From assembly GCF_020035535.1 (NCBI RefSeq), contig NZ_CP083349.1, positions 2,666,001 to 2,730,000 on the forward strand: DNA of 64,000 bases, read 5' to 3'. The notes below the pieces were generated by a model. It worked only from the letters and a program-made list of their open reading frames with translations. It made no database searches and was not told the DNA's origin. The number at the start of each line of letters is the position of its first letter. Position 1 is the stretch's first letter. This DNA comes from Ensifer adhaerens. GTDB lineage: Bacteria > Pseudomonadota > Alphaproteobacteria > Rhizobiales > Rhizobiaceae. This document shows, in pieces, positions 17,825 through 25,358 of this stretch. The position numbers and the translations under genes are program-made.

Positions 17825-18412
17825 CTATTCGCAGCGCATCGTGTCTTCCCAGTGGCGTCGGCAATAGGAGACATATTTCTCGTTGCCGCCGACTTCGACC
17901 TGGGCACCCTCGCGTACAACCTTGCCTTGGCCATCGAGGCGCACCACCATTGTCGCCTTGCGGCCGCAATGGCAGATGGTTCGCACCTCGCGCAATTCGT
18001 CGGCGAGCGCGAGCAGCGCCATCGAGCCCGGAAACAGCTTGCCCTGGAAATCTGTGCGTAGACCATAGGCCATGACGGGAATGCCGATCCGGTCGGCGAC
18101 GCGGGCGAGCTGCCAGACCTGCGTCTCGTTGAGGAACTGCGCCTCGTCGACGAAGACGCAGGCGATCTCGCCCTTACCATCGCCGTGGAGCGTCTCGATC
18201 AGCGTGAAGAGATCGTCGTCGCCGTGAAAGGGGATGGCATCAGCGCCAAGACCGATGCGCGAGGAGATGCGTCCAACCCCTCCCCGATCGTCATGCGCGG
18301 CGATCAGCATCACCACACGCATGCCGCGCTCCTGATAGTTGTAGGAGGCCTGCAACAGCATCGTGCTCTTGCCCGCATTCATCGTCGCATAGCTGAAATA
18401 GAGTTTGGCCAT
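17825..18412 (-). CDS. tdk: Thymidine kinase
   Basis: This 195-residue type II thymidine kinase phosphorylates thymidine with ATP in the salvage pathway. The start MAKLYFSYATMNAGKSTMLLQASYNYQERG contains the P-loop (MNAGKST). The Walker B-like VFVDEAQFL is near residue 90, and the lasso/zinc region has C-x-C (ICHCGRKATM) and the late Cys/His pair (YCRRHW). The start at 18412 places the P-loop correctly; a longer reading to 18487 adds a non-homologous leader. It is followed by the cytochrome c gene after 76 bases. Confidence 0.95.
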   Translation of the reverse strand: MAKLYFSYATMNAGKSTMLLQASYNYQERGMRVVMLIAAHDDRGGVGRISSRIGLGADAIPFHGDDDLFTLIETLHGDGKGEIACVFVDEAQFLNETQVWQLARVADRIGIPVMAYGLRTDFQGKLFPGSMALLALADELREVRTICHCGRKATMVVRLDGQGKVVREGAQVEVGGNEKYVSYCRRHWEDTMRCE

Positions 18413-18659
18413 CTTCACCGCGTCCGGTTTCCGTCTTCCGGGTAATGACGAGGCTTGTCCCGGAAGGCCAGAGCGTGTTTGCAGCACCCACAGTTTTTCG
18501 CCGGACTAGACCATTTCGTGGACATTGCGACATTCAGCGTCGCATCGTGCACCCCGTTAGCATATTGACGCAATACACTTCCTTCGACATCAAAGCGCTT
18601 GAATTCGCTATCCAATGGTGTTTGGCTAAAACAATAATAGAGGTAGGGGAACGACAACG

Positions 18660-19616
18660 ATGAAAAAACGACTCTCTCTCAAACTGATGCTGGCAGGCGC
18701 CGTTTCGGTCGTCGCCCTCACCGCTCAGCAGGCTGCAGCTGCCGAGCCGGAAAGCTGTGGTACGGTGCGTTTCTCCGACGTCGGATGGACGGATATCACT
18801 GCAACCACCGCGACCGTCTCCACTGTTCTCAAGGGCCTCGGCTACGAGACGGACATCAAGGTTCTCTCGGTTCCGGTCACCTACACGTCGCTCAAGAACA
18901 AGGACATCGACGTCTTCCTCGGCAACTGGATGCCGACCCAGGAGAACGACGTGCGCCCCTATCTCGACGACAAGTCGGTCGAATCCTTCGGCCCGAACCT
19001 GGTCGGTGCCAAGTACACGCTGGCGACCAATGCCAAGGGCGCCGAGCTTGGCATCAAGGACTTCAAGGATATCGCCGCCAAGAAGACCGAACTCGACAGC
19101 AAGATCTACGGCATCGAGCCGGGCAATGACGGCAACCGTCTGATCATCGACATGGTCGACAAGGACACGTTCAGCCTCAAGGGCTTCGAGGTGGTCGAAT
19201 CGTCCGAGCAGGGCATGCTGGCGCAGGTCGCCCGCGCCGAGAAGGATGGTTCGCCGATCGTCTTCCTCGGATGGGAACCGCATCCGATGAACGCCAACTT
19301 CAAGCTGACCTATCTTTCGGGCGGCGACGACATCTTCGGCGCCAACTTCGGCGGCGCGGAAGTCTTCACCAACGTGCGCGCCGGCTACACGACCGAGTGC
19401 CCGAACGTCGGCAAGCTGCTCACCAATCTGAAGTTCTCGCTCCAGATGGAAAACGAAATCATGGGCAAGATCCTGAACGATGGCAAGGAGCCGGACAAGG
19501 CTGCGGAAGAATGGCTGAAGGCCAATCCGACCGTCGTCGACCCGTGGCTTGCCGGTGTAACCGCCAAGGATGGCGGCGATGGCCTAGCCGCGGTCAAGGC
19601 CGCCCTCGGCCTCTGA
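18660..19616 (+). CDS. choX: Choline ABC transporter substrate-binding protein
   Basis: This 318-residue periplasmic protein delivers choline to ChoW. The signal peptide is MKKRLSLKLMLAGAVSVVALTAQQAAA. The aromatic box that cages the quaternary ammonium in S. meliloti ChoX is intact: Trp in DVGWTDI, Trp in LGNWMPT, Tyr in AKYTLA and Trp in FLGWEPH, with the Asp of GWTDI and the Asn of EPGNDGNR. It is the first gene of choXWV. A terminator follows it, so the binding protein should be made in excess over the membrane parts. AGGGGAACGACAACG precedes the ATG. Confidence 0.97.
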   Translation: MKKRLSLKLMLAGAVSVVALTAQQAAAAEPESCGTVRFSDVGWTDITATTATVSTVLKGLGYETDIKVLSVPVTYTSLKNKDIDVFLGNWMPTQENDVRPYLDDKSVESFGPNLVGAKYTLATNAKGAELGIKDFKDIAAKKTELDSKIYGIEPGNDGNRLIIDMVDKDTFSLKGFEVVESSEQGMLAQVARAEKDGSPIVFLGWEPHPMNANFKLTYLSGGDDIFGANFGGAEVFTNVRAGYTTECPNVGKLLTNLKFSLQMENEIMGKILNDGKEPDKAAEEWLKANPTVVDPWLAGVTAKDGGDGLAAVKAALGL

Positions 19617-19624
19617 TCGGCATC

Positions 19625-19651
19625 AAGGCGGGGAAAAACCCCGCCTTTTTT
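19625..19651 (+). terminator. Intra-operon terminator between choX and choW
   Basis: GGCGGGG (19627-19633) pairs with CCCCGCC (19639-19645) around five A residues and is followed by six T. It is a strong intrinsic terminator 9 bases after the choX stop and inside the operon, so partial read-through probably sets the ratio of binding protein to permease. Confidence 0.9.
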
Positions 19652-19699
19652 CACCGCGTCATGCGCTCCTTTTTGACCTGACGAGACGGATTTACCTTC

Positions 19700-20545
19700 G
19701 TGGAATATCTGACCGATAACCGCATCCCCATCGGCGGCTGGGCCAAGGCGTTCGTCGACTGGCTGACGACGAACTTCGAGCTGTTCTTCGACCAGCTCGC
19801 TCGCTTCCTCTCCGGCGTTGTCGCCGTGCTGCTCTGGATCCTCCAGACCCCGCACCCGCTGATCGTCGTCGCCGTCATCACGGCGGCTGCCTGGTGGTTC
19901 CGCCGTTCGATCGGCGTAACGCTGTTTACCGGCCTCGGCCTGCTGCTGATCATCAACCAGGGCTACTGGAAGGAAACGACGGAAACGCTGGCTCTGGTGC
20001 TCGCCGCCAGCTTCGTCAGCATGGCCGTCGGCGTTCCGCTCGGCATCGCCGCCGCCCGTCGCGCCTGGGTCTATGCCATCATGCGGCCGATCCTCGACCT
20101 GATGCAGACGATCCCGACCTTCGTCTATCTCATCCCGGCGCTGATCCTGTTCGGCCTCGGCATGGTTCCGGGTCTGATCGCCACGGTTATCTTCGCAATC
20201 CCGGCGCCGATCCGGCTCACCCGCCTCGGCATCATCTCGACGCCGCCGTCGCTGGTGGAAGCTGCCCAGGCCTTCGGCGCGACGCCCGGCCAGGTGCTGC
20301 GCAAGGTAGAGCTGCCCTTCGCCATGCCGCAGATCATGGCTGGCCTCACCCAGACGATCATGCTGTCGCTGTCGATGGTGGTCATCGCCGCGCTCGTCGG
20401 CGCCAACGGCCTCGGCGTCCCGGTTTTGAGAGCCCTGAACTCGGTGAACGTCGCCAAGGGCTTTGAAGCCGGCCTCTGCATCGTCATCCTGGCGATCATT
20501 CTCGACCGCCTTTTCCGCTCGTCCGACGAAGGAGAAGGCGCATGA
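19700..20545 (+). CDS. choW: Choline ABC transporter permease
   Basis: This 281-residue inner-membrane permease has about six helices and the EAA-type coupling loop (LVEAAQAFGATPGQVLRKVELPFAMPQIMAG). It starts with GTG at 19700 (MEYLTDNRIPIGGWAKAFVDWLTTNF), with only a weak upstream ribosome site. It resembles ProW/OpuBB permeases. The last four bases overlap choV (ATGA), so the two are translationally coupled. The choXWV set gives high-affinity choline uptake for glycine betaine synthesis. Confidence 0.96.
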   Translation: MEYLTDNRIPIGGWAKAFVDWLTTNFELFFDQLARFLSGVVAVLLWILQTPHPLIVVAVITAAAWWFRRSIGVTLFTGLGLLLIINQGYWKETTETLALVLAASFVSMAVGVPLGIAAARRAWVYAIMRPILDLMQTIPTFVYLIPALILFGLGMVPGLIATVIFAIPAPIRLTRLGIISTPPSLVEAAQAFGATPGQVLRKVELPFAMPQIMAGLTQTIMLSLSMVVIAALVGANGLGVPVLRALNSVNVAKGFEAGLCIVILAIILDRLFRSSDEGEGA

Positions 20546-21591
20546 CCACCGCCGTCGTTTTCAAGAATGTCGACATCATCTTCGGCAACAATCCGCAGGT
20601 CGCCCTGCAGATGGTCGACCAGGGCAAGACCCGCGACGAGATCGGCGCCGCAACCGGCCTTGTGCTCGGCGTTGCCGGTGCGTCGCTCGAAATCACCGAA
20701 GGCGAGATCCTCGTGCTGATGGGGCTTTCGGGCTCCGGCAAGTCGACCCTGCTTCGCGCCGTCAACGGCCTCGCTCCCGTGGTACGCGGCGACGTCGAGG
20801 TAAAGACGTCGAACGGACCGCTCAACCCCTATCGGACCAATGCGAAATCGCTGCGCGACTTCCGCATGCATACGGTCTCGATGGTGTTCCAGCAGTTCGC
20901 GCTGCTTCCCTGGCGCACCGTGGCCGACAATGTCGGTTTCGGCCTCGAGCTTGCCGGCATGCCGGAAGCCGAGCGCAAGGCGCGCGTCGGCGAACAGCTC
21001 GACCTCGTCAACCTGACGAAATGGGCGGGCCGAAAGGTCAACGAGCTTTCGGGCGGCATGCAGCAACGCGTCGGCCTCGCCCGCGCCTTTGCCACCGGCG
21101 CACCGATCCTTCTGATGGACGAGCCGTTCTCGGCACTCGACCCCTTGATCCGCACCCGATTGCAGGACGAACTGCTCGAGTTCCAGCGGCGGCTGAAAAA
21201 GACGATCATCTTCGTCAGCCACGATCTCGACGAGGCATTCCGGATCGGCAACCGCATCGCCATCATGGAAGGCGGACGCATCATCCAGTGCGGCACGCCG
21301 CAGGATATCGTCAAGAATCCAGCCAACCAGTATGTCGCGGATTTCGTTCAGCACATGAACCCGATCACCATGCTGACCGCCAAGGACGTGATGCAGACCG
21401 GTGTCCAGCGCGGCGCGACGGTCGCCGGCGTCACGGCCACCGCCAAGCCGACGACACCGCTCGTCGACATTCTCGACGCCATGTCCCGCCAGCCGGGCAG
21501 CATCGGCGTCGTCGATAACGGTTCGGTCGTCGGCACCATCGATGCCCAGGATATCGTTCAGGGATTGACGCGGCACCGCAACAAAAGTTGA
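20542..21591 (+). CDS. choV: Choline ABC transporter ATP-binding protein
   Basis: This 349-residue ATPase energises choline import. Walker A is GLSGSGKSTLL, the signature is LSGGMQQRVGLARA, and Walker B is ILLMDEPFSALDP, followed by the H-loop FVSHDLDEA. A short C-terminal region with one CBS-like repeat (VDILDAMSRQPGSIGVVDNGSVVGTIDAQDIVQGL) is typical of the ProV/OpuAA group. The N-terminal extension before the ABC core (DIIFGNNPQVALQMVDQGKTRDEI) is also group-specific. Its start overlaps the choW stop. Confidence 0.97.
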   Translation: MTTAVVFKNVDIIFGNNPQVALQMVDQGKTRDEIGAATGLVLGVAGASLEITEGEILVLMGLSGSGKSTLLRAVNGLAPVVRGDVEVKTSNGPLNPYRTNAKSLRDFRMHTVSMVFQQFALLPWRTVADNVGFGLELAGMPEAERKARVGEQLDLVNLTKWAGRKVNELSGGMQQRVGLARAFATGAPILLMDEPFSALDPLIRTRLQDELLEFQRRLKKTIIFVSHDLDEAFRIGNRIAIMEGGRIIQCGTPQDIVKNPANQYVADFVQHMNPITMLTAKDVMQTGVQRGATVAGVTATAKPTTPLVDILDAMSRQPGSIGVVDNGSVVGTIDAQDIVQGLTRHRNKS

Positions 21592-21614
21592 CGAAATCGC
21601 TCAGCAAGCCAATA

Positions 21615-21642
21615 AAAGCCCGGAGGATCGCTCCGGGCTTTT
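21615..21642 (+). terminator. Terminator of the choXWV operon
   Basis: AAAGCCCGGAG (21615-21625) pairs perfectly with CTCCGGGCTTT (21631-21641) and runs into T residues. It lies 23 bases after the choV stop. Confidence 0.92.
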
Positions 21643-21749
21643 CGTTACTGCATGGTTCCCTTGAATCCTCACCGAGTTGAGGAACAAGGCATGCAGTCGT
21701 TCAAAGGTCGTTGTCGGTCGTGATGGCATGGCAAGAAAGGTTCAAAGAC

Positions 21750-22493
21750 ATGAGCGACAAGCCGAACGTATTGCGCGACACCGACGACGAGGCTCGCACT
21801 CTGGCCCGCACGCTTCTGAGGGGCGCACGCAGCGCTTCGCTCGCCGCCATCGAGCCGGAGAGCGGCGGCTTTCCCTTCGTCAGCCGAGTTCTCGTCGGCA
21901 TGGATGTCGACGGCGTTCCCGTCATCCTGATTTCCAGGCTCTCGACTCACACCCAGGCACTGCTTGCCGACAAGCGCGCTTCGCTGCTCACGGGCGAGCC
22001 CGGCAAAGGCGATCCGCTCGCCCATCCCCGTCTCACGGTGCAGTGCATGGCCGAACAGATTGCCCGCGACAGCGAAGCCCATGCGCGCATCCGCGAACGG
22101 TTCGTCCGTCGTCACCCAAAGTCGAAGCTCTATGTGGATTTTCCCGATTTCGGTTTCTTCCGGCTGAAGCCGTTGCGCGCCAGCCTCAATGGCGGCTTCG
22201 GCCGCGCCTATGTGCTGACGGCTGAAGATCTGATGATCGACTCGCCCGCTATCGAATCGCTGGCAGCCATGGAGGCGAGCGCGATCGAACATATGAATTC
22301 CGATCACTCCGACGCCGTGCAGAACTATGCCGTAAAGCTCTGCAACACACCGGAAGGCAACTGGAAGATCGTCGGCATCGATGCAGCCGGTCTCGATCTT
22401 GCCGATGGAGATCGACTGAAACGCCTTGAATTTCCTGCGCGGATCGAAGACAGTTCCAATTTACGGGCAATTTTGCGTGAACTTAACGGTTAA
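21750..22493 (+). CDS. HugZ-like pyridoxamine 5'-phosphate oxidase-fold protein
   Basis: This 247-residue protein has a split-barrel flavin/haem-binding fold at the N-terminus (ARTLLRGARSASLAAIEPESGGFPFVSRVLVGMDVDGVPVILIS) and a C-terminal DUF2470-type domain (MEASAIEHMNSDHSDAVQNYAVKLC). The combination is found in HugZ-family haem utilisation/oxygenase-like proteins, where the HMN-DH motif binds haem. The ATG at 21750 (MSDKPNVLRD) has AGAAAGG nearby; a TTG at 21711 would add a poorly conserved leader. A haem role is inferred from the family and would complement shmR. Confidence 0.85.
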   Translation: MSDKPNVLRDTDDEARTLARTLLRGARSASLAAIEPESGGFPFVSRVLVGMDVDGVPVILISRLSTHTQALLADKRASLLTGEPGKGDPLAHPRLTVQCMAEQIARDSEAHARIRERFVRRHPKSKLYVDFPDFGFFRLKPLRASLNGGFGRAYVLTAEDLMIDSPAIESLAAMEASAIEHMNSDHSDAVQNYAVKLCNTPEGNWKIVGIDAAGLDLADGDRLKRLEFPARIEDSSNLRAILRELNG

Positions 22494-22540
22494 TCGCGGG
22501 AGAACTACCCCCATTTCTTGCAGTGGGTGGTTGCCCTTTT

Positions 22541-22565
22541 ATGCATCACGACTAATTATCGTGCT
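22541..22565. promoter_or_regulatory. NolR-type operator upstream of nolR
   Basis: Read on the minus strand, ATTAG (22556-22552), nine bases, then AT (22542-22541) fits the published NolR consensus (A/T)TTAG-N9-A(T/A). The site also sits in an inverted repeat, CACGA (22547-22551) and TCGTG (22559-22563). It lies 45 bases before the nolR start, as expected for autorepression. Confidence 0.7.
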
Positions 22566-22600
22566 TCGTCAACCATAACTACGTGTGATGTAATTTTCGC

Positions 22601-22957
22601 ATGGAGCACGCAATGCAGCCACTTTCGCCTGAAAAACACGATGAAGCCGAGGTAGCAGCCGGTTTCCTCTCGGCCATGGCAAACCCTAAGCGCCTTCTCA
22701 TCCTCGATTCCCTCGTCAAGGAAGAGATGGCAGTCGGCGCATTGGCCAACAAGGTTGGGCTGAGCCAGTCGGCTCTCTCCCAGCATCTTTCGAAGCTCCG
22801 TGCCCAGAATCTCGTCAGCACCCGCCGCGATGCGCAGACGATCTACTATTCGAGCTCATCCGACGCAGTCATGCGGATTCTAGGCACGCTCAACGAAATC
22901 TACGGCGACGAACAGAACGTCACCGCAGAAAAGACTCTGGTCCGCAAATCGGCCTGA
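22601..22957 (+). CDS. nolR: NolR, ArsR-family nodulation and global regulator
   Basis: This 118-residue winged-helix protein opens MEHAMQPLSPEKHDEAEVAAGFLSAMANPKRLLILDSL. The recognition helix segment is VGLSQSALSQHLSKLRAQNLVSTRRDAQTIYYSSSSD. It matches NolR of S. meliloti and S. fredii, a homodimeric regulator that represses nod genes and affects exopolysaccharide, growth and conjugation genes. It lacks the ArsR metal-binding ELCVCDL box, as NolR does. The S. meliloti protein, as I recall it, begins MNFRMEH; here the equivalent first codon is TGT, so the start must be at 22601, or at 22613 where GGAG sits 6 bases before MQPL. Confidence 0.95.
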   Translation: MEHAMQPLSPEKHDEAEVAAGFLSAMANPKRLLILDSLVKEEMAVGALANKVGLSQSALSQHLSKLRAQNLVSTRRDAQTIYYSSSSDAVMRILGTLNEIYGDEQNVTAEKTLVRKSA

Positions 22958-22988
22958 TATCCGGTCCGTTCTGCGGACCCGTTCGAAC

Positions 22989-23026
22989 AGCCCCACACGA
23001 GAAATCGCGCGGGGCTTATTCTTTTC
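22989..23026 (+). terminator. Probable terminator of nolR
   Basis: AGCCCC (22989-22994) pairs with GGGGCT (23011-23016), extended by further pairs with mismatches, and a T-rich stretch follows (TATTCTTTT). Confidence 0.65.
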
Positions 23027-23142
23027 CAGGATATCGCGACAAGCCCGCGAGGCCGCCAGCCTCCCCTGCCGTTTACCGGGCCTTGAGACTTCCGCGGCAC
23101 GATGCGCCGCGACAGATCAGCCTGAGCAGCGGACACTAGGGA

Positions 23143-24177
23143 ATGCGCGACAGGGTCCGTTGGGGCATCGCCGGAACCGGCACAATCGCAAACAGCTTCG
23201 CATCGGATTTCCGGTTCGCCGGAAATGCGATGCTTGCCGCCGTTTCCTCCCGCAGTGCCGAGAACGCCCAGGCTTTCGCCGCGCGCTACGGCGGCATCCG
23301 CAGCTATCACGATATCCGGGCCCTGGCGGCCGATCCTGATATCGATGCCATCTACGTCGCCTCACCCAATGCGATGCATCGCGACCATGCCGCCCTGGCA
23401 CTTGCCGCCGGCAAGGCGGCGCTGGTCGAAAAGCCACTGACCGCATCCGTCGCTGACGCGCGCGCCCTCGCAGGAGCAGCTGCCGCCAGCGGCACCTTCG
23501 CGATGGAAGCGCTTTGGACCTGTTTCCTCCCGGCGATAGCAGAGACGCGCGCGCTTCTCGGTGAAGGCAGACTCGGGACCATCAGACATGTCCGGGCGGA
23601 ACTTGCCTATGCGAAGCCGTTCGACGCAAACAGCCGCTTCTTCGATCCAGCACTGGGCGGCGGTTCGCTGCTCGATCTCGGCATCTATCCGATCGCGCTG
23701 TGCCTGAGCCTGTTCGGCCAACCGAAGTCCTTTGGCGGCAGCTGGAAAAACGCGCCGACCGGCGTCGATGTCTCGGCAGACGCCCGCCTGGTCTATGACG
23801 GCTTTGATGCTCATCTCGGGTGCGGGTTCGATCGCAACGGCCACAATCACTTCGTCATCGAGGGCGAGCGCGGCACGCTCGTCATCGACGCGCCATTCCT
23901 GAAGGCAAGCCGCCTGTTTGTCGCCACCGGCGCGCCGGCGCGCAAGCTGATGACATCGGCGGGGCAAACGCTCTTCAAGGTGGCGCGGCGGATCCCCCTG
24001 CCCGGTCTCAAGCGCTTCGACCATGCGTTTCCCGGCAACGGGCTGCAATTCGAAATCGAGGCCGCCAGTGCAGCCATTCTCGAAGGTCGACGCGAGCATG
24101 CGCTGATGCCGCTATCGCGCAGTATCGAAGCGCTGGAGATCATCGAGGCGATCCGGGCCAAGGCGCCGGTTGCCTGA
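23143..24177 (+). CDS. Gfo/Idh/MocA family oxidoreductase
   Basis: This 344-residue NAD(P)-dependent oxidoreductase has the Rossmann start VRWGIAGTGTIANSFASDF, the EKP motif (ALVEKPLTASVADA) near residue 100, and the second-domain signature GGGSLLDLGIYPIALCLSLFG with the catalytic-type D/Y residues. The substrate is probably a sugar or cyclitol, but it cannot be specified from the sequence. It is convergent with a second, only distantly similar member of the same superfamily, with 32 bases between their ends. Confidence 0.92.
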   Translation: MRDRVRWGIAGTGTIANSFASDFRFAGNAMLAAVSSRSAENAQAFAARYGGIRSYHDIRALAADPDIDAIYVASPNAMHRDHAALALAAGKAALVEKPLTASVADARALAGAAAASGTFAMEALWTCFLPAIAETRALLGEGRLGTIRHVRAELAYAKPFDANSRFFDPALGGGSLLDLGIYPIALCLSLFGQPKSFGGSWKNAPTGVDVSADARLVYDGFDAHLGCGFDRNGHNHFVIEGERGTLVIDAPFLKASRLFVATGAPARKLMTSAGQTLFKVARRIPLPGLKRFDHAFPGNGLQFEIEAASAAILEGRREHALMPLSRSIEALEIIEAIRAKAPVA

Positions 24178-24209
24178 ACCACTTGCCCCGATACGTGCGG
24201 GACGTGCCT

Positions 24210-25346
24210 CTAGAGATCGAGCGGACGATAGTCCCGCCAACCGCTGTTCAGCGCAAGCACGACCTCGGTCAGATGCCGCGCCGTCGCGCCGGAGAAGAAT
24301 GGTGTTTCGCCGCGCTCGATCGCATCGGCCTGGACTGCGATCCCCCGCACGAAATCGATCTGCGACGGAAAGGCCGGAAGGGCTGGCCCGGAGGATGCCT
24401 TGGGGTAGCGCGCCTTCGTTCCGGGATAGACCCGGACGGGCAGCTTTCGCCCCAACTTCCACTCCAGCCAGTCAAGACCGCGATGCATCAGCGAGCGCTT
24501 CGCGCCGAACGCCTCGACGTGAACGGGCGAGCGATTGTCCCAGAGATCGCGAACGACGATCGTTCCGCGGTCGCCGATGATCGTCAGCGAACGGTCGCGC
24601 GGCGCCGCCAGGCCACAGGTGACACGCGCCGTCACGCCCGAGCGGAACGTAAGGCAGCCCACCGAGAAATCAGGACCGAGCGCCAGCGTCTCCGTCCCCG
24701 GCCCCTTGTCCGGGAAGGTCAGGGCCGAGACGGCACTGACCTCGGCGACCGGCCCGAAGAGCGAGACGAGCCAGCTTGCGGCATAGCCCGCATGTTCGAG
24801 CGTGCAGCCAACCTCGAATTCGTGCACGCCCGGCCAGCGTGCGCCTGAGCGACTGCGCCAGGTGTGCCAGTTCGCCTTGAAGACAGGGCCATCCTCCATC
24901 TCGGCATAGACGAGCCGCGGCGTGCCGATCGTCCCTGCTGCAAGCAGGCTCACGCAAAGCGCCTGTGCGTCGCTGAGGCCGTTGGCCGGCGCGCCGGCAA
25001 GGACCAGCGCGTGTTCGCGGGCAAGCGCGACCAGTTCGCTCGCCTCCGCCACCGTCATCGCCAGCGGTTTCTCGCAGTAGACGTGCTTGCCGGAAGTGAG
25101 AGCGGCGAGGTTGACCGTGTAGTGGCTTTCCGGCGTTGTCAGGTTGACGACGATCGACACAGCCGGATCGGCAAGCACTGCTTCCAGCGAGGCATAGGAC
25201 GAAACCTTCCAGTAACGCCCAAAGGCGTCGAGACGCTCCGCATCGCGATCCCAGACGCCGACGAGCCGAAGCTGCGGATGGTTGGCAAGCGTGGTCATGT
25301 AGTAGTCGGCGACGAAGCCGGTTCCGACGAAAGCTATTCCAGTCAC
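24210..25346 (-). CDS. Gfo/Idh/MocA family oxidoreductase (GH9-linked)
   Basis: This 378-residue enzyme has the Rossmann motif IAFVGTGFVADYYMTTLANH, EKP in VYCEKPLAMTVAEA near residue 92, and a second domain with WPGVHEFEVGCTLEHAGYAASWLVSLFG. It starts 12 bases after the GH9 gene stop, so the two are almost certainly co-transcribed. That context suggests it acts on a sugar derived from beta-glucan or another plant or bacterial polysaccharide. It differs strongly from the oxidoreductase at 23143, so the pair is not a recent duplication. Confidence 0.9.
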   Translation of the reverse strand: MTGIAFVGTGFVADYYMTTLANHPQLRLVGVWDRDAERLDAFGRYWKVSSYASLEAVLADPAVSIVVNLTTPESHYTVNLAALTSGKHVYCEKPLAMTVAEASELVALAREHALVLAGAPANGLSDAQALCVSLLAAGTIGTPRLVYAEMEDGPVFKANWHTWRSRSGARWPGVHEFEVGCTLEHAGYAASWLVSLFGPVAEVSAVSALTFPDKGPGTETLALGPDFSVGCLTFRSGVTARVTCGLAAPRDRSLTIIGDRGTIVVRDLWDNRSPVHVEAFGAKRSLMHRGLDWLEWKLGRKLPVRVYPGTKARYPKASSGPALPAFPSQIDFVRGIAVQADAIERGETPFFSGATARHLTEVVLALNSGWRDYRPLDL

Positions 25347-25358
25347 GCTCTCACTCTC

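Noticed and set aside
17749..18180. Long leader on the cytochrome c frame
   Set aside because: It overlaps tdk in another frame; the signal peptide begins at 17748.
23143..25346. Two adjacent Gfo/Idh/MocA genes as a recent duplication
   Set aside because: Apart from the Rossmann and EKP motifs their sequences differ strongly, and they lie on opposite strands.
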